This document shows positions 22,244-34,051 of a DNA stretch of 64,000 bases, in pieces. The number at the start of each line of letters is the position of its first letter. Position 1 is the first letter of the stretch. The stretch is taken from contig OX419758.1 of NCBI GenBank assembly GCA_948567375.1, forward strand, positions 26,789,001 to 26,853,000, given 5' to 3'. The stretch comes from Lunularia cruciata. Lineage: Eukaryota > Streptophyta > Marchantiopsida > Lunulariales > Lunulariaceae. The position numbers and the translations under genes are program-made. The notes beneath the pieces are model-generated. The model saw only the letters and a list, made by a program, of their open reading frames with translations. It did no database searches and had not been told where the DNA came from.

Positions 22244-22338
22244 AAAGGCGAACGCGAAGGATAACAAGAAGGATGGGAAGACCCCATCGAGCCGTACAAG
22301 GACACAATACAAGAGGTAAAATGGGGCTAAGCCCCATT
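22244..22338 (-). mobile_element. LINE 3'-tail fragment, copy 8
   Basis: A well-preserved minus-strand tail: AAAAGGCGAACGCGAAG, ACAAGAAGGATGGGAAGACC, CCATCGAGCCGTACAAGG, AAGAGGTAAAATGGGGCTAA. A weak 6-bp CATTTC occurs at both edges (22,239 and about 22,334) and may be a remnant duplication. Confidence 0.78.
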
Positions 22339-24825
22339 TCTGGGAATTACAATACTTGCCTATTATTTTCTCAGGGAAATTCGGAGAATGAAACACAATT
22401 TCCCTCCAGTGCAATAGTCGAAGGAGAATGTTTGTGAATTCCATGCTCAGAATCCCTTGGCTGGCCCTACTTGCTGCTTACTTGCAAAGCCATCAACGTC
22501 TACGTACTAGACAGTTCTTAAGAGTTGGGAAGTCTTTTTGACAATTGAGGTTTAGGACAGCTGAAAGAGGAAAACAATTCAGTACTGTAGGGAGTATTAT
22601 TTTGAGAATGGCCATCAAAAGGTTGATAAGGCTGCCCGAGCTATTTATGCCCCAACGCTATTTATGCAATAGATACATTTGAATGTGTTATACAGTATGG
22701 TCCACGAGTATCCGGAGTTTGATTGAAAGACATCCAGTAAATCTACTCTCAGTACAGTACCTTGCATCTCCTTCCTGCTCTCGGGTGAGTTCGACACCCA
22801 GACCTGATCAAGGGACACAGTGTTACAATATTTTATAGCAACTTTTCTTGGAGTTCTAGTCTTGGACTCTGAATTGCAAGTTAGTAGCTGAAAAGGACTA
22901 TGTCTTGAGCCTTGCTGCCATCAGAAAATTAATTGGTAGCGACTCAAATTTATCTGACTTTGCGTCACAGCTCGGGACCAGTAACCGAGAGGTGAGAGGT
23001 CTATTGTTCTTGAAACATAGAACGACAATCCGAATCCCGAATATTTCGCAGGGTGGGATTTATGTATTCGACCGACTTTAGAAGTTGAATATGGGCGAAC
23101 CACCTCACTTGTCAATTAACACAAAGAGTTTGGAAATAACACCCAGGCCTCTATCGACAAAGTTACATGAAGCTAGTTATGCATCATACATGAGGACGTG
23201 CCTAAAAACCCACCATTCTCAAACATAATGTTGTTCTACCGAATGTCTTAACAGTATCAATCGATCGTCCCAACCTTAGCCTGTGCAAAGCCCTGTGGCT
23301 CTTCCCTTGACCAGTCGCTGTAAATAGAACATGTCTGCAGGAGGTAGATGCAACTCCCGCTCCCTTTGTTATCAGGCGGATAAGATATTAAGAAGGGAAG
23401 AATTCGTCGTCAAAGATGGACATCGAGAGTAAGTTTCCAGTGATGAACCAACTAGGGCACATACAGAACAGATTCGCAGATAACAAAAGTTGGTCTTTTG
23501 TATTGTGAAGGAATACTGAACCACGTGAGAAGCTACTTGAAATTGCTACTCATGAAGGCCAGGAATACTGCAAGGACACTCTAGAAGTACGGAGAATGGC
23601 CACGTTGGAAGGATATGAGTTTGAGTGGTCAACGAAGAGCACAAAGCTGCCCACGTGACAGGGAGGTTTTTATGAGTGTCTTTCACGGCCATCAAAGCGA
23701 GCTATTGTGAATACATAGATGACACGCGTTAGTCCTTGGACGTAGACGGGACAGATTTTACATCAGCCATGTATGTATATGGGCGTGGAAGAATACTTTT
23801 AGGGTTAGGTTTTCATTGTGGGAAACCAAGGAAAGGTAAAGGGAAAGCTGAGGGGTGTGGGAGAGTGTGTCAAAAGTGGAGAGCATTGAAATTATTTCAC
23901 ATTCGTTCTACTTTTACAGATCTAAACACGGCGATGCTAAATCATGGGCTTTCTGAATCCTTCTTTGCGCATAGTTTTATTTCCGGAAATCCACATGTGG
24001 TCCCGCATATATTTGATCGGTAACCTAGATATATGAAGATCAGTGGAAGACAAAGCAGGTCGGTATTGTCAAAGGCTAATGGTGGTGTAATGTAGTAGTC
24101 GAGATCTCGTCTGATGTGTATTGTTGGGTTTCTGGTTCCTTTCTCTTTCCAGGGGCACAAAGGACTAGAAAGGTTACCCATTGGAATCGGGTGCTTTTGG
24201 ACCGGTTATTGAGGCATGGAGTGCTGCAGGAGAAGAAGTTTGGTCCAATGGTGTCTGCCCATCTGGGTGAATAGCGTATTTGGACGAATCGGGCTCCGCC
24301 TTGTGGTGGAGTTAGAGCATTTAAGAGGGAAAAACACATCGACTGTTCCTTTGCTTTGGTGCTTTGTGCACAAACAATGGATGTAAAGACAACGAGCAAG
24401 GACTCTGGTTTCTAACATCTCCTCATGTTGGAACAAGTTCTGAGGAAGGAGAAGAAAACAAAAGTCCCAGATGCCTCGTGATGCAGCAACGAGCTGAGTA
24501 CTGTACTGTGCTAGAGTGGTATGTTGTCCTGCAGCCCCCAAGGAGTTGAGATCGGAAGTCTTTCTTTTGGCTCTCTCTGGTCCTAAACTGGAATGAATGA
24601 AGAGGAGTCTGTATGTATATGCTCGTATGGCACGTGAACGCTCTTCCCTAATGTGCTGCATGATCGTTTCATTTTATTTGCATCGTTTGATGCTGATCCC
24701 GACCAATGCAAAGCGCGTATCTTTGCTTGCATTATTATTTGAGTCGATTAAAATTATCCAGTCATGACTTTAGGCTATGATTGTTCACTTGGGATGATTT
24801 TCAGAAGGTTTGACGAATTAATAAC
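22339..24825. other. Unassigned, 2.5 kb; no supported gene
   Basis: The longest open frame is 151 codons on the minus strand (24,206-24,661), with no known motif. On the opposite strand, a TTCTCTTTCCAG-like acceptor at about 24,155 precedes a basic frame (THWNRVLLDRLL, ending at the TAG near 24,271) that faintly recalls a SANT/Myb-like helix. This is too weak to call. A plus-strand frame at 23,736-24,023 is also unidentified. Confidence 0.3.
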
Positions 24826-24865
24826 ATAATAATAATAATAATATTATTATTATTAATCATCATCA
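24826..24865. repeat. (AAT)n/(ATT)n self-complementary microsatellite
   Basis: A run of AAT units turns into ATT units, then ATC, around 24,841, so the strand can fold on itself. Confidence 0.9.
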
Positions 24866-27283
24866 TTCAGAGGCAAGTAAACTTCCCAAGTACTACTCCT
24901 ACCCAGCACCCCCTAGAGAGAAACGGGGAAAATGGAAGGCCACTGATAATCCAGCTCAAAAGCTCAGCCCAAAGGGCCTTCGAGAGCCTGCGGATTTTAC
25001 TCTCAAAGTCCCATGCGAGGAATTCTTGCACTTCCGGTTCGGAGGAGAGCCATGAGTTCAGAATGGAACTATTAGTTAGTTGAGGTGATATTGGAAGGAC
25101 AACTAGAAATCCTACTTATTATTGCTTGAGTCATGTAAACTTATGCAACCATGACTTAGAGTATGAACATTCACTTGAGATGATGTTGAGCACGTTGGAC
25201 GAAATAATCAGATCAAATTAAATCATGAAGATTCAACTTCAATTCCAAAAGGAGTAAATTAACTCCTACATCGGTGTAGTATGGGTACCTACCTTGACCT
25301 TGAGATGAAAAACTAAAAAGATCAAGGGAGTTTATTTGAAAATAATTAGTTGTTTCAGTTTCTTAATTGTTAATTTCTCTAGTTGTTACTTCTTGAACTT
25401 CTCCTGACCACTAACGGTTAGAGAGAGTCGACTGCACAACTTTTGCTGCTGACCAGCTTAACCTTAAAGAGTCAGACAGCATGTGAAGGAGGCAGTAACT
25501 GTCTTTCTTAACTGTACTGCAAATCAATTACCGTATACCAGGGCGAGAACACTTTCAGTTGAAATTATGTCGAGGTCAGGCCCTCAGCCCTCAGAAAGAG
25601 GGCTTTCGGGCTTGTCCTACTATAGAATGGAAGATTCCTCCAAAAGTTCCATTGTCCGGCGGAACCAGAGTTAACTACTTGTGTCTCTACTCTCGTTAGG
25701 ATCCGAAAATGATAAATGTCTGCGTAGATCGCATCCGTTTATTTTACCCCTCACTGAAGAAAGTTGAAAATGGAAAGGCGAACTCTGGTTTGAGTGCCTG
25801 CCCGGAACCGGCCATCAAAAAACTGGGTTGTCGTACTGTAGGGTGAAAGTGATTCCTCCCAACATACTCCCAGAGCAAACGATTGGACTCGGACCGGGAA
25901 GAAGAAGCTGACAATCCTGGACGACTTCCTATTCCCAGATGTTCTCACAGTCCGGGCAGCTCTGGTGCATCATGATAGTGTCATGTCAAACAAATAAGAC
26001 CCCGATCTCGTCCCACAACTAATAGCTCCCATAAAGGACTTAATAACTAAAGCCTTGGAACTTGGATACGAAAAAAAACGCCAGCTGCGTACCTGGTCAT
26101 CTGCCCCAGGAATATGGATCTCTTGCCCGTTCCTCGCGTGGAGGCGAACGCTGGGTGGGATCCAATATTCTACACCTTTCCCGAGTTGGAGACAGCTGAA
26201 GGTAAACAACTCTCGACTGGTCTCATCTTTAGATCCTTACCGCCACATGTGCGTTATAAAGAAGCTTTCCTGCCAGGTGTCCGCGAAAACTATCGCATTT
26301 GATGGTCCTTACGCTCAAATGATGGACGGTAAGAACGATATGCCCTATCCATACCTTCGAAGGATTCGTTTTTCTTAAAGCACATGTTCAGAGAATGCAA
26401 CATCTTCCTTGTATCTACTATCTTTATTTCCCCTTCTTTATCTATTTCTTTTTCCCTTTCTTAATTATTTCTCAGATAAAGACTTCAGGTTCTCCATATT
26501 CGATACGGTTTGATGTCCCTTGCTAAAACACCCCAAGTTGACAGAATGAGTTTATATTACTCTTGATGACAAGTGGGCCTACTTGCCAGGCGTTTTGCTA
26601 TAGTTGGCAGCTACGACTTTGTGTTGGCTAACAATGTTTTTGTCGAAATATCAGACCTACGGTGTACATACAAAATATAAGTTTTCAGACACTATAAACG
26701 CGTGAAAAAAGATTATTCTTAAGAAAGGTTTCTCGGTACTTACACGTCCCCTGGAAAACATTTCCCCAAACTTCAGACCGAACTTCACATCCTGCCGTCC
26801 ACTGCTCGCTAAACTGCCGGCCGAATTCCCCATCCGGGCCGGGAATCTAATATCTTTTGGCTGTTATCGGCCTGAACTCTCCATCGAGCCCAAAAGTGTC
26901 CGAAGTTTCAGCCAGGCTGGAACTTCGAGCCGAATTCCTCGACATTCCCAGCTTGAACTTCAGAGCGGACCACCGATCAAATGGTCTGGTCGAAAGTTCC
27001 GATTTCCCAATTTTGAGAATTAAGATTGGAAAGTGTAGTTCCATCTAGCATTCCGCGCCAAGGTGAACATGGATGATCTGTTCTTCTTAAACTAAACTTC
27101 CAAAAATTACACAAAATTCTTCCTGAACTTACACATATCGATTTAAATCCTAGATCGATTGTAGATGTCCTAAAAATTTGTGTGCCAAAAAACAAATGTC
27201 CCCAAACTCATAAAATTCCAGTCCGTCGATTACCCGGATAAACAACGATGAACTATCATGTTGTACCGTAAAACTGGATCCTT
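24866..27283. other. Unassigned, 2.4 kb; scattered coding-like frames
   Basis: Nothing firmly identified. The plus-strand frame 26,114-26,302 (62 codons, rich in Pro, Glu and Leu) has the most protein-like composition, but overlaps frames on both strands. GC-richer patches occur at 25,850-26,350 and 26,760-27,010. Spliced exons of an unknown gene remain possible. Confidence 0.3.
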
Positions 27284-27295
27284 TATATTACATTA

Positions 27296-27393
27296 TTGGG
27301 ACTCTATTGGGGCTTAGCCCCATGTTACCTTTTTTGTCTCTCCCTCGATGGGGTCTTCCCATCCTTCGTTTTTCCTATGCGGTCGCCTTTCTC
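27296..27393 (+). mobile_element. LINE-tail insertion (98 bp) with 12-bp target-site duplication
   Basis: It carries ATTGGGGCTTAGCCCCATG, TCTCTCCCTC, GATGGGGTCTTCCCATCC, TTCGTTTTTCCTATG and CGGTCGCC. The 12 bases TATATTACATTA occur exactly at both borders (27,284-27,295 and 27,394-27,405). This defines a true insertion of only 98 bp and shows that the tail alone can be inserted by the LINE machinery. It lacks the TTGTACGGCT segment present in sister copies. Confidence 0.88.
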
Positions 27394-27405
27394 TATATTA
27401 CATTA

Positions 27406-30009
27406 CATAACTGCAAAAACATTGTTAATGGCATTGAGTGCCAAGTACGACTCAAGCGCCACGTCATGCAAAGAGATACTCACAAGTCTTTCTCTTAACT
27501 TAGGGCACCGTTAAATCTTGGTGCGAAATTAGAGGTACTGTTAAATCCATCTGTTTTGAGCCCCTCATATGGTACCCACATTCCTGACATAGTAAGACTG
27601 ACAGTGGCAGGCTTATAATTGTTTGGTAGATATTTAGTTCGCTCTGTGTATTCGATTCCTCTTTGTTTTCTTCCCTTGATTGGAGTCACTGGGTGATGCA
27701 CAGTGATCGTTTTCGTTTAAGGTGAAGAATTCCTGAATATGACGAGTCAACCAACCAATGAGAGATCTAATTCCTTTCGAATTTGAAAGCAAACGAGGAA
27801 ACATATTACCGGGAAGGTCTCCCTCCTGCTGAGAGGCCAACATGATTTCTCTCATCTAGAAGAAGAAAGAGGAACAGTTAAGACCTACTTCATGGGGAGT
27901 ACTGGCTGAGCAATCGTCAGTTACATGTTTGAGGTAAAAGGAAATTCTCCTCATTCCAAGTGCACTCCTGTTTCTCTAGAGCGAACTCAAAGTGAGAACA
28001 ACGAATGAATACGCTTTATGGACATGAACAGGTACAATAGAAAGTGAATCAATTCCACTGTGCTGGTAAAAGTACACTGAAAGGACTTTTAACAAGGGCT
28101 TTTGAGAATTGCCGTTATCAAGGGCAGTCGAATACACGTCCATCTCAGTCCGTCAGTCAATTCCGGTAGGGAAGGACTGTTGTAAAGTACAGTACCTTTC
28201 GGAAAGAAGGCCACACAGAGTCAAGGGGTCGTGCCCTTCCATTCCTTTCCTTGAGGCCGAAGGGAAGGTTGGTGCTTCTCGCCAGATTACGAAATCCTTT
28301 GCGCCTTTCGAGATGGCTACCGTTTATGGAATTATGTGCGTAGTCAGGACACGTGGTGGGAGCTGGTTTGGCTTCCTATTCTTCGGTGGGTCCAGCACTC
28401 CTCGTCCCACGCGATCTGCCATTATCCGGGCTGCCTCAGAAAATTCTAACATTTGAACTTTTCGCTCCCGGAACGCTTTTACCCGACGGCAGACTGACCC
28501 CGGCTCGTTCGATTTGTAGGAAACAAGCGACTTGTACGTCAGTGGATGCCCTCACCCATGCCGTCATCTTTTTCGTCTCGAATCGATGTACACTGTTTGT
28601 ACTGCTGTTCCTAAACTCCCTCTCGGCGGCGTAGCCAATTTGAAGTCGCGAGCTTTCCACCTCGACAAGTCATGCACCATACCGGATGTCGCAAAACTTG
28701 TCGCCTGCTATCCCGCGACGTCCCCTGATGTGATTTAACATAACACGCTGTTTCATATGAAGATAACACCCCGCTTTGTGCGGCTTGGGCTATTTGAAAT
28801 TGAACTCTGGTCGGAACCCCGCTAACAACGAACTCAATCAAAGTTAAGTCCGTATTAAACATGTTAGCATTCCTGAAGGCCACAAACTGTCGGCACCCGA
28901 AGAGCCAGTCATATGTGATATGACCGTAGCACAGTTCGATTGCGAGTACTGTATTTGTACATTCGGAGAAGAGTTTCACTTTGTCGTCATCCCTAGATAA
29001 TCGCGTGAAATCGGATCACTTTTTCACTTTAGGTGGAAAATATTTATAAACCTGGGACCTCTTTGTCTTGACTTACTTTTTATATACGGATCTCTAATTC
29101 CCGTTGATTGCCAGGCCATTCACATTTCGATATTGTTCAAAATTAGCCAATGTTGTTTAGAGTTGCTGGATATGATCCCCTCGACAGGAACGCCTCTATT
29201 CACAATTTTATCATTGCGTTATTTTTTAAGGTTGATAAATTTTACAGGTTTTACAATTGAAATGAGACAAAAAGAATTATGATGAAATGAAAATTGGCAG
29301 GAGTGTCCTTATACATTCGGAGATGGTGGATAGCTTAAATGTGAAATACAATCTACTCCTATAGATGCAAGTCTCGGTTTTGGACTGAAATTTCGCTCAA
29401 TTTGCACTTTTGAGAAAACTTCATTCGAAAAATTTGAGGATTTTGAGAATAAAAGTAACAAATACTCTTTTCCACTGTTATTTTTCTAATATTTTTTATA
29501 TTGAATTATGTGTTTCTTGAAGCATATGAACTAAAACTATGTATATATTTTCAAACATTTTGTAAATATAATATTAATAAATTTGACTTACAAAGAAATC
29601 ATACCAATAGTTACAAATATTAGTTTCATCATGAAAGATTTATACAGAGAAAGTCCTTAACATACATTTTATTCTTTCTTGGTGTAATTATGGAGATGTG
29701 CAACTTGCATTGATTGAAAAGTGTATAAGTATTGGATTTTTAAGATTTTCTTATTAGGTTCAGGTTCTGTCTTTATATAGATCTTTCCTAATCTTTCCTT
29801 TCTCATAGTCACTTTTCTAATAATTTATTATGAAGATTTTATATATATCATCAAGTTTCTTATACCTATTATATACTTGCTACTTATATTCAACTTCATT
29901 TTCATTTCTTTTTATTTTTATTTTTACATGAACCAGCATAATTCCAATGATACATGATAACCATTTTAAGTTTCCATCAAGGTTTATATAATCACTTAGG
30001 TTTTCATAG
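27406..30009. other. Unassigned, 2.6 kb; GC-richer then very AT-rich
   Basis: 28,100-28,980 is GC-richer, with overlapping open frames on both strands (28,109-28,456 plus; 28,611-28,979 minus, 122 codons), none with a motif I know. From about 29,000 to 30,009 the sequence becomes strongly AT-rich and non-coding. Confidence 0.3.
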
Positions 30010-30408
30010 TGTCCTCCATTTGTAGCGCTGAAGCTAGGTTGCCCGTACGATGGAGTAGCAATAGGTCTGGACGGTCAGATTTTATATTAGGGCTATTGAT
30101 CATATGGTGGGACCCACCATTTGCACCATCTGATGTGGCGTCAACAGTGCCAGTAGGGTTAGAGACCTAGGTGGAGCAAAGGGGTATGCCTTTGAAGTGC
30201 AGCTCCATAGAGCTCACTTCTTTGATGTTGAGCCTTTCAGTTCCTAGCTATGGTGGACAGCGGCCGGTGAATGTCACCTAGAGTCTCTTAGCTAGAGTGG
30301 GTGTGGCTTGATTGTAATAAGTGCCCAATTGTTGGCAGATTGAGGAATGAAGGATTGAGTACCTAGCTGATTTAAGTGTGATTTGAGTGGAATAACAAAC
30401 TGATTACA
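30010..30408 (+). repeat. 5' LTR of the methyltransferase element
   Basis: Begins TGTCCTCCATTTGTAGCG and ends AACAAACTGATTACA. It matches 37,468-37,913 along its length (for example GATGTTGAGCCTTT and GAGTCTCTTAGCTAGAGTG), with the later copy containing extra bases near its start. I see no standard primer-binding site directly after it (TCTTGGTGTTGG follows). Confidence 0.82.
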
Positions 30409-30479
30409 TCTTGGTGTTGGTACTTGGTGATGATTCTTGGTGGAGTACTTGCGGTGGTTATGATTGCGGTTTGAGTTAC

Positions 30480-31480
30480 ATTGTCACAACAGAGTTCTTT
30501 GGGGATTTTAGAGGAGATAGCACTATAGTATGCAGTGGGTTTACTTGGAGTGGCGTTCGGTATCAGCTTGTATCTTAGGTCCAATGAAGGAGGAGATTGA
30601 CTCTGATTTGGAATTTGATACAAGAGCTGATTTGGTGTTGAGAGTGCACCTGGTATATCCGTACCATTTTTGTGGGACATGGATAAGATTTATGGGGCCT
30701 AAAGCACTACATTGGTTCAATGTGTACCATTGCGTTGGATGATTTCATCCAAGAGTTTGATAGTTGGTGTGATCTGCAGCAAATGCGGAACGAGACTTTG
30801 TTCACACCGTTCATGGCATGGAAGTGGTTGTTTCAACACTTGGAGGATTCACCGATGGATGACTATCATGAGTTCAAGAGATCAAGCTATGGAGATAGTA
30901 TTGGTCGCTGAACTACATCTCCATCACTTCAGGCTTGGTTGCTAGGCGTAGATCAACAGCAAGATTTATGGGGCTTCAAAGGCCCCAAGCGCTACTCTGG
31001 TACAATGGGTACCATTGTGTTGGATAACTTCATCTAGGAATTTGATAGCTAGTGTGATCCATAGTAGATGTGGAACCTAACTTCTTTCACACTCTTCATG
31101 GCATGGAAGGGTTGTTTTAGCACTTGGAGGATCTATAGATAGATGACTATCATGAGTTCAAGAGCGCTTACTTGGAGAAGATCAAGCTATAGAGATAATA
31201 TTGGTCTTCAAACTACATCTCCATCACTTCAGGCTTGGTTGCTAAGAATAGACAGGTAATACCCACGAATTCTAGCTATAGTAGCATTGGTGGATCTAGA
31301 GGGGAGGGTCAAATTGGCAAGAAGAAAGGCCTCATTTGGCTGAGCTCACTTGGAGAAGATTGAGCTATGAAGGTAGTATTGGTCTCCAAACTACATCTCC
31401 ATTGCTTCAAGCTCAATTGCTAGGGGTAGATCAATAATACCCATGAGTTCTAGCTCTAGTAGCATTGGTGTATCTAGTGG
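30480..31480 (+). pseudogene. gag-like region with degenerate tandem duplication
   Basis: The segment around 30,690-30,900 reads ALHWFNVYH, then FIQEFDSWCDLQQ and DDYHEFKR in the frames around it, the W...F pattern of a retrotransposon gag capsid. The block starting GATTTATGGGGC is repeated at 30,687 and 30,963, and a shorter third copy starting GCTCACTTGGAGAAGAT begins near 31,347, so two to three tandem copies exist. All are interrupted. Assignment as gag rests mainly on position and the tryptophan/aromatic spacing. Confidence 0.55.
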
Positions 31481-31559
31481 CTGAATTTTAATGTTTAGAG
31501 GCTTTGAGCATAAGGTTGTAGGCTATAAGAGGCTAGCTTTCTAGCATGAGACTAGCTAG

Positions 31560-31700
31560 TTTAGATGAGTTTTTAGTCATTGTTTGGCAAAACCGGCACA
31601 CCCTTCTAGATTCTGTGCAACAAGGTTTGAACTCCAAATCTTTGATTCACAGACTAGTGCCCTACCCAATTGGTCCACCTTCACTTGTATTCCTAGTGAT
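31560..31700 (-). mobile_element. SINE-like tRNA-derived unit, minus strand
   Basis: Read on the minus strand, TGGACCAATTGG (31,677-31,666) resembles an internal Pol III A box and AGTTCAAACCT (31,633-31,623) a B box, 32 bases apart, with CTGTGAATCAAAG between them as in tRNA-derived plant SINEs. Downstream GTGTGCCGGTTTTGCC also recalls plant SINE bodies. It interrupts the gag region. A degenerate tRNA pseudogene is the alternative. Confidence 0.55.
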
Positions 31701-33040
31701 TGTTCCACTTATACCTATACACATGTAGCTTTGGCTAAAAGAGGCAATTTAATCCTATTCTTGGTGATCTTGGTAGCTTAAGAAGTAGGTAGACACTCCT
31801 ATTGTGTAAAATGCCATATGGTGGTAGAGTCAATACGGTGTTGATTTATGAGATTTTTTTAGACTTCTTGTGACCACTCCATTCTTTATTTCTTATTTGT
31901 GCACCATGTTTGTGTGAGGTGCCTTCACTTTAGAGTGTTGGTGCCTTGGTGTGCTCTCAATAGTGAGGTTGGAGTGATGACCAGTCAGACTACTTGTGTT
32001 TCTCTCTAGTGAGGTAGAAAGTGATGACATGCTAACCGTGAGAGTGTGTGTTGTGATGGTACCTTACAGTTTTCCCTTTTTTCTAAAGTAGTTGTTGCAA
32101 TTAGAGCTCATTAGTGAGTGGTGTTCAATTGGTGGTGATATTTGGATTTGGTAGGAAGACCTCATCCAATGTTGTTACTTCTTCTAGAGTGAAATAAAGT
32201 GCACCATGGCATGTTGGTTTATGAGGAGAAAGTGGACAACTCAGATCCTATGGAGCAAGTGGAAGGCCTAGTGTAGCTAGACCCTTACCTTCATTTTCAA
32301 GTTAGCAATAGCTAGTGAGTAGTGGTGGTACTTGTGGACCTCATCACAAGAGAGAGCGCACTCAAGGCAATGGACATGATATCTTTGGTGCATTATAGCC
32401 AACATAGAGACATTGTCACCATTTTCATAGATTTGGTCACACCATGTGATCGATGTTTTGACTTTTGTCTGGAGTTACGGAGTGGTAGGGCTATAGTGGC
32501 AAGTGCTGAAGGAGCTCCAAGTCATGGAGGACAAGGTGGTAGAAGATCCACACTTGGTAGGGTTGGAGTACTTGCCCTTGCTTTTAATACAGCCATTGCT
32601 ACCCAAATTGAGCATTAGAGCAGAGATTGGCTAGCATGACCATAGCTTAGAGGAGATCAGATTTGGGTGCTGAGGCTTCCTCCCGTATGCTAGTGATAGA
32701 GACATCTTGGACTTTATGTGTGGAGCAACATAGGTAGATGCATCTCCCGTAGTGACTAGAAGTGCAATACATGCTCTAGAGCCTAGAGGAGCATCAGTGG
32801 AGTTGGACTCATAGAGAGGAGAGTTTGGTAGATAGGTCAAACTTCCCCAATCTTTCACATTCTCCAAGGCACTATAGACAACATCCATGGCTCCTAGACA
32901 TCCTAATGCAAGTGTAGTAGGTGGTGATGGAGTGCATGATAAACAAGATGTTAGGTATCCACTTGCTACTACATAGATTGAGTCTAGCACAATGTTGAGG
33001 GTAACTTAGTTGATTATATGCTTTCTTTTATTCTCAACCA
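31701..33040 (+). other. Internal region of the methyltransferase element, poorly readable
   Basis: Probably the remainder of gag. A plus-strand frame at 32,322-32,618 (98 codons) contains LELRSGRAIVA, but I see no zinc knuckle. Stops are frequent in all frames. Confidence 0.4.
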
Positions 33041-33700
33041 ATGACATGTTTACAAACAACTCCAGTGTTCAAGTTGGTTGCCATACTTTCTGAGAGTAGG
33101 GATGATGTGGTTCTTGCTTCTAGAGTAGAGGTGGTTGATAGTGGAGCTGACTTGGTTGAGGAGCCTGGGATTTTCTCAATGACTAGTGGTTTATGGCAGG
33201 TAGCAACAACTAGACTGAAGGAATTACCAACTAGACTTGTCTTTGAGCAAGCATGGTTCACACCTAGAGTTGTCCTATTGGATAACTATAATTTGGTGGG
33301 ACCTTCAAGGAAGGTCTATAAACCACAAAGGGTCTTATTAGACTATGGTGCATAGCCCTTTGTGTTAAGAAAGGCTGCAATTGTTGGTTTAGAGCTATAG
33401 AAGACCAATGTATAGAGGTATCTATTTTAGATCCAAACGTCTCTAGGGAGTAGTTCTACATGATACATCACATATGGAGAGCTTATTTTCCAGATTCAAC
33501 CCAATCATCTGACTAATAGCTCTATGGTAAGAGCTTAGGCCATTGTGATAGTAGTAGAGTCATTTGATGTGCTTGTTGGTGGAGTAACGTTATACTCCAT
33601 GGGTTTTTGTATTGATTATTGAGAAGAGACAGCCTTTTATAGACCAGATTGGCACTCAAGTGAGGGATGGATATATCACCTACCAATGTGCTTAAGTAGT
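33041..33700 (+). pseudogene. Aspartic-protease-like region of the methyltransferase element
   Basis: The frame 33,041-33,355 ends in RVLLDYGA, the position and context of the D-T/S-G active site of retropepsins, here with Tyr replacing Ser/Thr. After a stop the same frame continues with AAIVGL and further pieces around 33,540-33,600 (MVRA, VLVGGV). The region lies directly upstream of the methyltransferase, where protease is expected. Moderate confidence. Confidence 0.55.
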
Positions 33701-34051
33701 GGTAATCTTGGCTCACTATAGTCAAGGACCATGGCATCAATTTCAACTTTTAGTGGTTTTGTTACTTGACTTGGTGACTTATTGGAGGGGAATGTCCATG
33801 TAGAGGATACTCCAATACCAAAGGAGATCAGTTGGATTTGGAGTACAAGTGAGATCATTCCATCCACCTTGGATGTTCTATTGTAGAGTTCTAAGGAGAC
33901 ATTGTAGCAGCAAGCAGATCAGTTAGTGCAACATGCTTGGAGTGGAGCCTTTGTACCACCAGGAGACCATTGTGAGGATGAGCCTTTGGAGTCTATCACA
34001 TTTTCACCTTTGGATACCTCACTCATTGCTTGGTAGTATCCAATAGAGTGA

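Noticed and set aside
24206-24661. 151-codon minus-strand open frame as a gene
   Set aside because: The longest frame in the left half, but its composition is unremarkable, with overlapping frames on both strands. A SANT/Myb-like hint on the opposite strand is only about 35 residues and too weak.
26790-27010. CTTCGAGCCGAATTCC-like near-repeats as a satellite
   Set aside because: Units are irregular in length and spacing; no consistent period could be seen.
28109-28979. GC-richer patch as an exon cluster
   Set aside because: Several overlapping frames on both strands and none recognisable; GC content alone is not evidence of a gene.
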